Origin: Novosphingobium ovatum
GTDB taxonomy: Bacteria > Pseudomonadota > Alphaproteobacteria > Sphingomonadales > Sphingomonadaceae
Length of the DNA: 64,000 nt
Assembly: GCF_009909235.1 (NCBI RefSeq)
Contig: NZ_JAAAPO010000002.1
Span: 674,612-738,611, forward strand
Direction of reading: 5' to 3'
Numbering within the stretch: position 1 is the stretch's first letter; every line of letters starts with the position of its first letter. A program made the translations under genes and the position numbers. Shown here in pieces: positions 9,805 to 17,796 of the stretch. The notes beneath the pieces are model-generated. The model was not told the DNA's origin. It was given only the letters and a program-made list of their open reading frames with translations, and made no database searches.

Positions 9805-10554
9805 TCAGAAACGAAAGGCGGGCAGATCGGCGGCGCCATTCACAGCCTCGGACCACAGCCCGTCACTGACCACCGGACGGATCAGCGATGCCTCGTCCGG
9901 ATTGGCGGCGAAACGGTCCGACCCGGCGCCCGGCGCCTCGGCAGCCGCCTCTTCCGTGGCGGGCCACAGGCTGTCGATCATCGCATCCACTTCGGAAAAA
10001 TCGGCGTCACGGCCCAAAACATCGGCGCGGTTCAGCTGGAACGGCCGATTGCGCGGCCACAACAGCCGCCGCCGCAGCGCCCTTTGTAACAGCCCCAACC
10101 GCTCCAGCGCTTCCTGCAGAGCGATTTCCGGTGCCTTCAATCTCAGAATAGACCAGCGCTGCTCCACTTGCCCCACCCTTTCGATTACCATTTTATTATA
10201 CCGTCTATGCGGACCTCTATGAAGTGGCAGACCGACGCGAACGGCGGAAGACTCCCTTGAGGGCAGCAGCAATCCATTTGTACGGAAGTCATCAAAGCCC
10301 ACCCGCTCGCGTCCGATCAGATCGAACAACGGGCCAAAGCAGCGTTGCGACAGCAGTTGGCGTGGCAATAGGTGGTGGCGCTGCAACCCCGGGTCATAAT
10401 CGGGGGCATCGCTGCGATTGACATCCCTGAACGACAGGGCTGCACGATGTTTACGGCGAACACTGGCCAAAGCGGCACCCAACACCATGCCGCCACTCCC
10501 CTGTCCGCGCCCCTCTGCCTGGTGCAGAGGGCGTTCTATGATCTGTTCTGCCAT
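9805..10554 (-). CDS. Predicted AHH-type nuclease of the HNH/ENDO VII superfamily
   Basis: A 249-aa soluble protein. Residues 57-64 read GLQRHHLL (H60, H61), followed by a hydrophobic helix, GFDDFRTNGLLLPS at 87-100, then LHRGPHRRYN at 111-120 (H112, H116). This order of His-His, Asn-Gly and His-x-x-x-His is the core of the AHH family of predicted HNH-like nucleases, several of which are toxins. The C-terminal 100 residues match no family known to me. No signal peptide or export domain is visible. Its ATG (10554) lies 19 bases inside the end of the upstream partner gene, implying translational coupling. Cellular target unknown. Confidence 0.6.
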   Translation of the reverse strand: MAEQIIERPLHQAEGRGQGSGGMVLGAALASVRRKHRAALSFRDVNRSDAPDYDPGLQRHHLLPRQLLSQRCFGPLFDLIGRERVGFDDFRTNGLLLPSRESSAVRVGLPLHRGPHRRYNKMVIERVGQVEQRWSILRLKAPEIALQEALERLGLLQRALRRRLLWPRNRPFQLNRADVLGRDADFSEVDAMIDSLWPATEEAAAEAPGAGSDRFAANPDEASLIRPVVSDGLWSEAVNGAADLPAFRF

Positions 10555-11402
10555 ACCCGCACAAAGCGCCCTTCGGCAGATGGTTCTACTGTCAGGCGCT
10601 CCCCCTGTGGCCCTGTGAAATCCCGCATATTTTTAACCGGCCCCTCACCCACAAGGCTGTGGATAAGTCGAACGGCGATCTTGCCTGCGTGGGCAGGATC
10701 ACCCGGAAAAAGTGGCCCGATTCGCAATTCCTGTCCAGTGAAAAAACTCATACCATTGGTTAAAATTATGCCACCCGGCTTTTGCTGCAACGCAGTCAAA
10801 CCCAGCGCTGGAAAGGCCCCGCCTTCCAACCATTTGCCGCAAATGCGCGCAAAATAGGCGGGCTCCATCGCGGTCCCTGCGGGGCGCCAGATGGTGGCAA
10901 TCACCCCCGGAAGACTTGCCAGCCCAACCCCCACCCGCAGCAGTGCGCGCACCACCGGCAACAGCGACTCGCCCCCCGACAGATGCGCGCCGGGCACCAG
11001 ACTGATGGCCTCGCCCTCGGGCAGAGGCGCGCGCGGCGGCAGGGCAAAGGACTGGATGATCTCGGGCAACGGCGTGGCAGCAGCTGGCGCCAGCCCAACC
11101 AGATCAAAACTCAACCCGTGGCTCAACACCTCGCACCAGCCCTCGGCCAGCGGCGGGGTATGGACGAGCGAAAGCGACCGCGCGGCATCTTCGGATGTGG
11201 CCAGCCACGCCTGCACATCGGCCATCGAGGGCCGACACCCCGGCGCGAACAGGAGCGAAAGCACAGCCCGGTCGCGCGCATCGGCGTCCTTGTCGCGCTG
11301 CACGGCGGGCTGATCGGGCGGCGATGCCTCACCCTGCCCGGAAATGGCATCCGACACCGGGCTGGCCGGTGATGGTGGTGTTGAAACTGGATCCTTCGTC
11401 AT
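10536..11402 (-). CDS. Uncharacterised protein, DUF4261-like
   Basis: A 288-aa protein with a proline/aspartate-rich, probably disordered N-terminus (residues 1-40) and an acidic alpha/beta body. The region LASLPGVIATIWRPAGT, followed by GGIILTNGMSFFTGQELRIGP about 50 residues on, resembles the DUF4261 pattern; I hold this match loosely. I know of no assigned function. ATG 11402 is preferred over the upstream GTG-type starts of the 303-aa frame because family-like sequence begins well inside. It is the first gene of a two-gene unit with the AHH nuclease and is divergent from recJ, the spacer containing the recJ promoter. Confidence 0.55.
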   Translation of the reverse strand: MTKDPVSTPPSPASPVSDAISGQGEASPPDQPAVQRDKDADARDRAVLSLLFAPGCRPSMADVQAWLATSEDAARSLSLVHTPPLAEGWCEVLSHGLSFDLVGLAPAAATPLPEIIQSFALPPRAPLPEGEAISLVPGAHLSGGESLLPVVRALLRVGVGLASLPGVIATIWRPAGTAMEPAYFARICGKWLEGGAFPALGLTALQQKPGGIILTNGMSFFTGQELRIGPLFPGDPAHAGKIAVRLIHSLVGEGPVKNMRDFTGPQGERLTVEPSAEGRFVRVWQNRS

Positions 11403-11489
11403 GACAGCTGCCGCAACCCTGTAAAACCCTGCGCCCAGCCTCCCCAACGCCCGCTATGCCACCGTCGGGCGCGTGGCGTCGAGTCAAGC

Positions 11490-11517
11490 TTGGACAACTG
11501 TGCCGTTCTGGTACAAT
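11490..11517 (+). promoter_or_regulatory. Candidate promoter for recJ
   Basis: TTGGAC (11490-11495), 16-base spacer, TACAAT (11512-11517). The -10 box is unusually good for this genome and lies about 110 bases before the recJ start. Confidence 0.55.
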
Positions 11518-11626
11518 TTATGCGGAACATCCCCTATTCCACCGGACCACCATGCCGGTTGCCCGCCCGGCAAAAAGCGCCCCTTCGCCCTTTTCGTCGC
11601 GGGCGGCATCGGCTACGCCCCGCCTC

Positions 11627-13411
11627 ATGTCTACCCCCGTCTCTCCATTACTGGGCCCGGCCCTGTCGATCTCGGACAAAAGCTGGCGCTGGCGCGGCGG
11701 CAATATGGACCACAGCGCGGGTGGGCTGGACGGTGGCCTGGACGATCTGGTGACGCAATTGCTGCTCTCACGCGGGGTGGCGCGCGAGGATCTGGAGCGG
11801 CAGCGCAACCCCACGCTGCGCGCGTTCCTGCCCGACCCTTCGGTGTTTCGCGACATGGACGCGGCCGCCGCGCGGCTGGCCGATGCCATCACCACGCGTG
11901 AGGCGATCACGGTTTATGGCGACTATGACGTTGATGGCGCGACCAGCGCGGCGCTGTTGATCCGGCTGATCCGCGATCTGGGCCATGACGCGGCTTATTA
12001 CATCCCCGACCGCCTGCTGGAGGGCTATGGCCCCAGCGGCGAGGCGCTGGTGCGGCTGGGCCAGCAGGGGGCGCAACTGATTGTCACGGTCGATTGCGGC
12101 GCGATGGCGCACGAGGCCTTGGCGATGGCGGCCGAAGCGGGCGTGCAGGTGGTGGTGGTCGATCACCACAAATGCAGCGCCGATCTGCCGCGCGCGCTGG
12201 CGCTGGTCAATCCCAACCGTCTGGACGAAAGCGACGAGGGCGCGGCCCACGGCCATCTGGCGGCGGTGGGGATGGCGTTCCTGCTGGCGATCGCTGTGGT
12301 GCGGACGCTGCGTGGGCGCGGCTATTTCGCGGCGCGGCGGGAACCGGACCTGTTGGCGCTGCTGGATCTGGTGGCGCTGGGGACGGTGGCCGATGTCGCG
12401 GCGTTGCACGGACTGAACCGGGCGATGGTGGCGCAGGGGCTGAAGGTCATGGCCCGGCGCGAGAATATCGGCATGGCGGCGCTGATCGACGCCAGTCGGC
12501 TGGGCCGGGCACCCACCTGCACCGATCTGGGCTTTGCGCTGGGGCCGCGCGTCAACGCCGGAGGCCGCGTGGGCGAGGCGACGCTGGGCGTGCGCCTGCT
12601 GACCAGCACCGATCCCGATGAAGCGCGCCAGATCGCCGCCCAGCTTTCGCGCCTGAACGAGGAGCGCCGCGCGATCGAGATGGGCGTGCAGGATGCCGCC
12701 AACGCCCAGATCGAGGCACAGCACAACCGGGCCGTAGCCGTAGTGCATGGCACCGGCTGGCACCCCGGCGTGATCGGCATTGTCGCCGGGCGGCTGAAGG
12801 AAAAGACCGGCAAACCAACGCTGGTGATCGCCGTGGACGAGGACGGCGTGGGCAAGGGGTCTGGCCGCTCGATCGCGGGCGTCGATCTGGGCGCGGCGAT
12901 CATTGCCGCGCGCGAGATGGGCCTGTTGGTGGCGGGCGGCGGGCATGCGATGGCGGCGGGGCTGACTATCGCGGCCGACCGCATCGCTGATTTTCACGCT
13001 TTTCTGGACGATCGGCTGGGCGGCGATGTCGCCCGCGCGCAGGCGGGGCAGTCGCTGGCGATGGATATGGCCATCGCGCCGCGCGGGTTGACCCCCGATC
13101 TGGTCACCACGCTGGACAGCGCGGGGCCATACGGCATGGGCTGGCCCGGCCCGCGCGTGGCGGTCGGCCCGGTGCGTGTGGTCAAGGCCGACATCGTGGG
13201 CAATGACCACCTGCGGCTGATCGTGCGGGGCGATGATGGCGCGCAATTCAAGGCGATGGCGTTCCGCGCGGGGGAAAGCGTGCTGGGCCAGACATTGCTG
13301 CACGGGTCGCAGGGGCGGCGGCTGTGGCTGGTCGGGCGCGCCCGAATCGATGACTGGGGCGCACGCCCCGCGGCAGAGCTGCATCTGGACGACGCGGGCT
13401 GGGCCGATTGA
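11627..13411 (+). CDS. recJ: Single-stranded-DNA-specific 5'-3' exonuclease RecJ
   Basis: DHH-family Mn-dependent exonuclease of the RecF recombination pathway and mismatch repair. Motif I is YGDYDVDG (residues 97-104), then VDCG, VVVDHHK near 170, DLVALGTVADVAAL, the GPRVNAGGRVGEA segment and, in the DHHA1 domain, GWHPGVIGIVAGRLKE and GGHAMAAGL; an OB domain fills the last 130 residues. ATG 11627 gives 594 aa; the longer frame from 11456 reads through the promoter region and was trimmed. It stands alone, followed by the tRNA-Glu genes. Confidence 0.93.
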   Translation: MSTPVSPLLGPALSISDKSWRWRGGNMDHSAGGLDGGLDDLVTQLLLSRGVAREDLERQRNPTLRAFLPDPSVFRDMDAAAARLADAITTREAITVYGDYDVDGATSAALLIRLIRDLGHDAAYYIPDRLLEGYGPSGEALVRLGQQGAQLIVTVDCGAMAHEALAMAAEAGVQVVVVDHHKCSADLPRALALVNPNRLDESDEGAAHGHLAAVGMAFLLAIAVVRTLRGRGYFAARREPDLLALLDLVALGTVADVAALHGLNRAMVAQGLKVMARRENIGMAALIDASRLGRAPTCTDLGFALGPRVNAGGRVGEATLGVRLLTSTDPDEARQIAAQLSRLNEERRAIEMGVQDAANAQIEAQHNRAVAVVHGTGWHPGVIGIVAGRLKEKTGKPTLVIAVDEDGVGKGSGRSIAGVDLGAAIIAAREMGLLVAGGGHAMAAGLTIAADRIADFHAFLDDRLGGDVARAQAGQSLAMDMAIAPRGLTPDLVTTLDSAGPYGMGWPGPRVAVGPVRVVKADIVGNDHLRLIVRGDDGAQFKAMAFRAGESVLGQTLLHGSQGRRLWLVGRARIDDWGARPAAELHLDDAGWAD

Positions 13412-13495
13412 CGCCCCCTGCCCGGCGCAAGTCGCGGAAATCGGCGGGTTATGATGAAAAATCAACATGTGCGGCAAAGAATGTGAAATCTGGGG

Positions 13496-13523
13496 TTGAC
13501 CGGGGGGCGATCTGCTCATAGAT
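13496..13523 (+). promoter_or_regulatory. Promoter of the tRNA-Glu cluster
   Basis: TTGACC (13496-13501), 16-base spacer and ATAGAT (13518-13523), 30 bases before the first tRNA. Confidence 0.6.
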
Positions 13524-13552
13524 GCGCGGCTCCCGGCGGCACACACCGCCAC

Positions 13553-13628
13553 GGCCCCTTCGTCTAGCGGTCTAGGACGCGGCCCTTTCACGGCTGAAAC
13601 ACGGGTTCGATTCCCGTAGGGGTCACCA
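13553..13628 (+). tRNA. tRNA-Glu (anticodon TTC), copy 1
   Basis: A 76-base tRNA with the CCA end encoded. The acceptor arms GGCCCCT and AGGGGTC pair with one G-U, the T arm reads CGGGTTCGATTCCCG, and the anticodon loop CTTTCAC carries TTC. First of three glutamate tRNAs. Confidence 0.97.
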
Positions 13629-13735
13629 TCGAGTGCCCGGTTCCCGACGGAACCGGGCCTCGCCCATACCGAAGGGTTTTCGGTCCTGTTGCCCGACCGG
13701 CCGCAGGGACATACCACCCTTATCCGGTGGAACCC

Positions 13736-13811
13736 GGCCCCTTCGTCTAGCGGCCTAGGACGCGGCCCTCTCACGGCTGAAACACGGGTTCGATTCCCGT
13801 AGGGGTCACCA
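13736..13811 (+). tRNA. tRNA-Glu (anticodon CTC)
   Basis: Same 76-base structure as its neighbours with CCA encoded. It differs from them at the anticodon first base (CTC for TTC) and one D-loop base, consistent with origin by tandem duplication followed by change of isoacceptor. Confidence 0.97.
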
Positions 13812-13939
13812 TTTCGGTCCGTTGGTCGGGGCCGCCCCGCTGGAGGTTCCAGCCCCACGGTTTGGGTTATAACCCCCTGTTCGGGTTACAAACGCGCCAT
13901 TTTCCGATGGCTGACATATTGATGGCTTTGGCTCATCAT

Positions 13940-14015
13940 GGCCCCTTCGTCTAGCGGTCTAGGACGCGGCCCTTTCACGGCTGAAACACGGGTTCGATTC
14001 CCGTAGGGGTCACCA
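13940..14015 (+). tRNA. tRNA-Glu (anticodon TTC), copy 2
   Basis: Identical over its full 76 bases to the tRNA at 13553. Spacers between the three genes are about 107 and 128 bases; the first contains a hairpin (CCCGGTTCC with its complement, from 13636). No T-run terminator is visible after this gene. Confidence 0.97.
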
Positions 14016-14415
14016 TCGGAACAGGCGCCCAGCGGCACAGCCCTCCACGCAACACCCTCCCGCGCGCCGTCATCGCATGGCATGGGCCGCCCGCCGGCTG
14101 CCCCGTATGCTGCATAAAAGAACCGTAAATTCGGGAATTTACTGCGCAATGAACCTAACTGACCCTGCCGCAAGGCTGGGAAGATTGGTATCAAGCCATA
14201 TGGGATATAACCAAGCACCGCCAACCACACAGGTCCAATGGGCGCGGGTTGCGGAACGGGTACGCAATTTGAACAGGATCAACGGCCCCTTCCACCGCAA
14301 ACTGCACGAGGAGTCCGCCCGTGACGAAGGCGGTGAACGGGTTCAAGGCGGCCGCCACGACACCACGGGCCACAGCGCGGACCTTGGCGCATGGGCGCAA
14401 GGCAGCCCGGCGCGC
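14016..14415 (+). other. 400-base stretch between tRNA-Glu and the glycosyltransferase core
   Basis: No independent gene is supported. It contains the possible N-terminal extension of the glycosyltransferase (ATG 14077 or 14200) and, in another frame, a GTG at 14321 with a good GAGGAG site whose 65-codon frame runs into the glycosyltransferase. Transcription control for that gene must lie here, but no convincing promoter is seen. Confidence 0.4.
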
Positions 14416-15498
14416 GTGGCCTTTGTCCTGCCCAGCCTGGCGCGGGGCGGCGCCGAAATCGCCACGCTGCATGTCGCGCGCGGCTTTGCCCGGCGGGGGG
14501 TGGCGGTTGATCTGGTGATCGTGGCCAATCTGGCCGAGGAAATCGCCCCGCCCGAAGGGGTGCGCCTGATCCGGCTGAACGCCCCCCGTTTGCTCAGCGC
14601 GATCGCGCCGCTGCGCCGCTATATCCGCAACGCCCGGCCGCAGGCGCTGTTTGCCGCCATTTGGCCACTGACGGTGGTGGCGGCGCTGGCTGTGGGGCTG
14701 GTGTCGCGGGCACGGCGCCCCCGCCTGATGCTGACCCATCACTCGGCGCTGCTGCCCACCTATGGGCGGAACTGGCGCTCGCGGATAAAGCTTTTTCTGA
14801 CGACCCGACTGACCTATCGCTGGGCCGATTGGCTGGTGGGCGTGTCCTGCGGGGTGACGCGGGAAATCATCGCCATCTCCGGGCTTGCCCCGCAACGCGC
14901 GGTGACGGTGTTCAATCCGGTGCCCAAACCCGAAATGGCACCGGACACGCCTTGCGTCTGGCCGCCGCGCGCGGGGCCGCGCATCCTGACGGTGGGCAAT
15001 CTGCGGGCGCCCAAAAACCAACGCTTGCTGATCGATGCCTTTGCGCTGCTGTCGGCCGATGCGGGGGCGACACTGGCGATTGTCGGTGAAGGGCCCGAAC
15101 GCCCCGCGCTGGAGGCGCAGATCGCCACGGCGGGCCTGACCGGCCGGGTGCTGTTGCCTGGCAGCGCGGCAGAACCGGGGGCGTGGTTTCGCGATGCCGA
15201 CCTGTTCGTTCTTTCCTCCGATATGGAGGGATTTGGCAATGTGCTGGTCGAGGCGATGCATTTTGGCCTGCCGGTGGTGGCCACCGATTGCCCCTATGGC
15301 CCGCATGAGGTGTTGCAGGAGGGGGCGCTGGGCCACTTGACGCCGGTGGGCGACGCGGCCGCGCTGGCCCGCGCCATGACCAGCGCGTTGGAGCACCCGG
15401 TCGACCGTGCCGCCCTGCGACAAAGAGCAGGGCAATTCGCCACCCCTGCGGCGGTGGCGGCCTATTGGGCGCTGGCCTGCGCCGATGTGACCGCCTGA
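14416..15498 (+). CDS. Glycosyltransferase, GT4 family
   Basis: GT-B glycosyltransferase, probably acting on a cell-surface glycan; acceptor unknown. The fold begins at VAFVLPSLARGGAE, and the C-terminal donor site includes LTVGNLRAPKNQRLLIDAF, IVGEGPERPALEAQI and SSDMEGFGNVLVEAMHFGLPVV (E-x7-E). The start is uncertain. GTG 14416 gives 360 aa, normal for the family, but has no clear ribosome site. ATGs at 14200 and 14077 extend it with about 72 or 113 residues lacking family character. A well-placed GAGGAG-GTG at 14321 opens the neighbouring frame, so a frameshift near 14410 is possible. Confidence 0.75.
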   Translation: MAFVLPSLARGGAEIATLHVARGFARRGVAVDLVIVANLAEEIAPPEGVRLIRLNAPRLLSAIAPLRRYIRNARPQALFAAIWPLTVVAALAVGLVSRARRPRLMLTHHSALLPTYGRNWRSRIKLFLTTRLTYRWADWLVGVSCGVTREIIAISGLAPQRAVTVFNPVPKPEMAPDTPCVWPPRAGPRILTVGNLRAPKNQRLLIDAFALLSADAGATLAIVGEGPERPALEAQIATAGLTGRVLLPGSAAEPGAWFRDADLFVLSSDMEGFGNVLVEAMHFGLPVVATDCPYGPHEVLQEGALGHLTPVGDAAALARAMTSALEHPVDRAALRQRAGQFATPAAVAAYWALACADVTA

Positions 15499-15508
15499 AC
15501 CGGCCGAT

Positions 15509-15560
15509 ATTGCGCTTGGGCCGGTGGTGATTGCGCTTGCGCCGTTGGTGATTGCGCTTG
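15509..15560. repeat. 21-bp tandem repeat upstream of phoR (2.5 copies)
   Basis: ATTGCGCTTG followed by CCG and TGGTG recurs with a 21-base period at 15509, 15530 and 15551 (last copy truncated to 10 bases). It lies between the glycosyltransferase stop and the phoR control region and is non-coding. Confidence 0.7.
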
Positions 15561-15592
15561 CTCTGCGGGCCATGGCGTGTGACATCTGTGTC

Positions 15593-15610
15593 ATGACACA
15601 AATCTGTCAT
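15593..15610 (+). promoter_or_regulatory. Degenerate Pho box before phoR
   Basis: A perfect half-site CTGTCAT (15604-15610) is preceded, four bases earlier, by ATGACAC (15593-15599), which matches the half-site at four of seven positions; the AAAT spacer is AT-rich as in known boxes. An overlapping palindrome GTGTCATGACAC spans 15588-15599. Confidence 0.45.
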
Positions 15611-15665
15611 GCGCGTGGGCCATCCACACGACATGACCGAATACGACGCGCAAGGTAGCTCCGGC

Positions 15666-16904
15666 ATGAGTGCCCGCACCCCTATTCCATGGCCGGGCAT
15701 GGCGCTGGCGGCGATGACATTGACCATGCTGAACCAGACGGCGCTGCCAAAGCTGGTGCTGGTGCTGGTCGGGCTGTTCTGGCTGTTGTCGTTGTGGGTG
15801 GAATGGCTGCGCCCCCGCCCGGCGCCGCAAATGGTGGAACGCCCCACTCCCAACGCCCCCGAACAGGTGACCATCGGCGGCATCCGCGCCTCGATCGAGG
15901 CCATGGGCTTTCCGCTGGTGGTGATCGACCACAGTCGGGTGCTGGCGGCCAATCAGGCGGCGCGCGACACGTTTGGCCGGCACATCATCGGACAGGACGC
16001 GCGAATCGCGCTGCGCCATCCAGATGCTGTGCGCTTGCTGGACATGGCCGATGGGGAAAGCGTGACGATTCGCGGACTTACGGGCGCGGGCAGCCTGTGG
16101 CAGGTGACGCGGCGGCGGATCGACGCGGGCCATTGGGCCATCGAATTGCGCGACCGCACCGCCGAGGCCGACATCAGCCGCGCCCACACCGATTTCGTCG
16201 CCAACGCCAGCCACGAATTGCGCACCCCGCTGGCCTCGATCATCGGCTATATCGAAACGCTGGTCGACACGCCCGAAGGCATGGATCCGGCGATGCGACT
16301 GCGGTTCCTGAACATCGTGCTGTCGCAGGCACAGCGGATGCAGGCGCTGGTGGCGGACCTGATGTCGCTGTCACAATTGGAGGCGGAAAAGCATGACGCC
16401 CCGACCGAGCCGGTGGACATGAACGCCTTGGCGCAAATGGTAACGGCCAGTTTCGCCCCCCTGCCCGGCCAGCGCGAAAGCCGCGTATGCCTGACCTTGC
16501 CCGGCGATGGCGTGGCCCTGACGGTACAGGGCGACCCGCGTCAATTGGAGCAACTGTTGCGCAATCTGGTGGATAACGCATTGAAATACGGCCACCACGA
16601 CACGCCCGTCCGCGTCATTCTGGACCACACCGGCGCCGATGGCCGCCGCCCGATGGCCGTGTTGCAAGTGATCGATCAGGGCGCAGGCATCGCGCCTGAC
16701 CACCTGCCCCACCTGACGCGCCGCTTTTACCGCACCGATCCGGGCCGCAGCCAGTCGGCGGGCGGCACCGGGCTGGGCCTGGCCATCGTCAAACACATCG
16801 TCGAACGCCACCGCGGCCAATTGGACATCGCCAGCGAAGTGGGTGTTGGCACCTGCTTTACCATCCGCCTGCCCCTGACGGGCGCGCGGCTGAATGCGGT
16901 CTGA
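15666..16904 (+). CDS. phoR: Phosphate-regulon sensor histidine kinase PhoR
   Basis: Membrane sensor kinase that phosphorylates PhoB when phosphate is scarce. N-terminal membrane segments occupy about residues 12-48, a PAS-like region about 70-165, the H box FVANASHELRTPLAS contains H183, and the ATPase domain has NLVDNALKYG, DQGAGIA and GGTGLGLAIVKHI. ATG 15666 is chosen, with AAGG upstream, because the earlier ATG at 15609 overlaps the Pho-box half-site. Length 412 aa. phoU and phoB follow, but the pstSCAB genes that usually lie between phoR and phoU are absent. Confidence 0.9.
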   Translation: MSARTPIPWPGMALAAMTLTMLNQTALPKLVLVLVGLFWLLSLWVEWLRPRPAPQMVERPTPNAPEQVTIGGIRASIEAMGFPLVVIDHSRVLAANQAARDTFGRHIIGQDARIALRHPDAVRLLDMADGESVTIRGLTGAGSLWQVTRRRIDAGHWAIELRDRTAEADISRAHTDFVANASHELRTPLASIIGYIETLVDTPEGMDPAMRLRFLNIVLSQAQRMQALVADLMSLSQLEAEKHDAPTEPVDMNALAQMVTASFAPLPGQRESRVCLTLPGDGVALTVQGDPRQLEQLLRNLVDNALKYGHHDTPVRVILDHTGADGRRPMAVLQVIDQGAGIAPDHLPHLTRRFYRTDPGRSQSAGGTGLGLAIVKHIVERHRGQLDIASEVGVGTCFTIRLPLTGARLNAV

Positions 16905-16923
16905 TGACACCACCTGATCAGCA

Positions 16924-16941
16924 TTGTCATATTGCTGTCAT
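16924..16941 (+). promoter_or_regulatory. Pho box upstream of phoU-phoB
   Basis: TTGTCAT-ATTG-CTGTCAT is an almost perfect PhoB site: two 7-base half-sites in direct repeat separated by four bases. It sits 20 bases after the phoR stop and about 145 before phoU, so phoUB should be induced by phosphate limitation. Confidence 0.8.
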
Positions 16942-17084
16942 GGAAGCACGTCACAGCCCGAAACAGCATCAGGGCCGGTGCATGCGCCGCCCTTTGGGTC
17001 TATACCCGGCCCAACACTGACACGAACGACCGGCCCGATTGGCGGCACCCGCGCCTTTTGGGACAGCTATAAGGAATGCGGCAT

Positions 17085-17768
17085 ATGGTAGCGGAACATC
17101 TGGCCAAGGCTTTTGACCAAGACATCTCGCAGCTGCGCGGGCTGATCGCCGAAATGGGCGGTCTGGCCGAACTGGCAATCACCGAAGCGATGGAAGCACT
17201 GGTCAAGGGCGCGCAGCCGCTGGCCGATGGCGTGATCGCCCGTGACAAGAAGATCGACGCGCTGGAGGCCGAGGTCGACCAGCTGGTCGTGCGCATCATC
17301 GCCCTGCGCGCGCCGATGGCCGACGACCTGCGCGAGATCATCGCCAGCCTGAAAATCGCCGGCATTCTGGAACGCATCGGCGACTATGCCAAGAACATCG
17401 CCAAGCGCGCCGCCCGCATCGAGGGCCGCACCCAGTTCGAACCGCTGACGCTGTTGCCCGCCATGGCCGACATCGCCGCCAGCATGGTGCATGACGTGCT
17501 GAACGCCTATGGCGCGCGCGATGCCGATCTGGCCCGCGAAGTCATGGAACGCGACGCCAAGGTTGACGCCTTCTACGACAGCATCTTCCGCAACATGGTC
17601 TCGTTCATGGTGGAAAACCCCTCGACGATCACCTCAGCGGCCCATCTGCTGTTCGTCGCGCGCAATCTGGAGCGCATCGGCGACCATTCGACCAACATCG
17701 CCGAACAGGTCTATTTCGCGGCCACCGGCGGCCAGTTGGCCGACCGCACCGACCGCCCGGCCAACTGA
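17085..17768 (+). CDS. phoU: Phosphate-signalling protein PhoU
   Basis: Two repeated three-helix PhoU domains (about residues 10-105 and 115-215) that link the Pst transporter to PhoR and keep the regulon off under phosphate excess. Typical helices with metal-contacting residues include LERIGDYAKNIAKR and, in the second repeat, LERIGDHSTNIAEQV. The ATG at 17085 is preferred: AAGGA (17071-17075) is nine bases ahead of it, whereas the ATG at 17076 touches that site. Length 227 aa. phoB follows after 28 bases. Confidence 0.93.
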   Translation: MVAEHLAKAFDQDISQLRGLIAEMGGLAELAITEAMEALVKGAQPLADGVIARDKKIDALEAEVDQLVVRIIALRAPMADDLREIIASLKIAGILERIGDYAKNIAKRAARIEGRTQFEPLTLLPAMADIAASMVHDVLNAYGARDADLAREVMERDAKVDAFYDSIFRNMVSFMVENPSTITSAAHLLFVARNLERIGDHSTNIAEQVYFAATGGQLADRTDRPAN

Positions 17769-17796
17769 GCCACCGGCCAAGCGCAGGAGCAAGCCG

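Noticed and set aside
9723..10222. A plus-strand frame over the AHH nuclease gene.
   Set aside because: It runs through the leuA terminator and is antisense to a better-supported gene.
11768..13858. A 696-codon minus-strand frame over recJ and two tRNA-Glu genes.
   Set aside because: It translates tRNA genes (the DPYGNRTRVSAV-type peptide is antisense tRNA-Glu) and lies opposite recJ.
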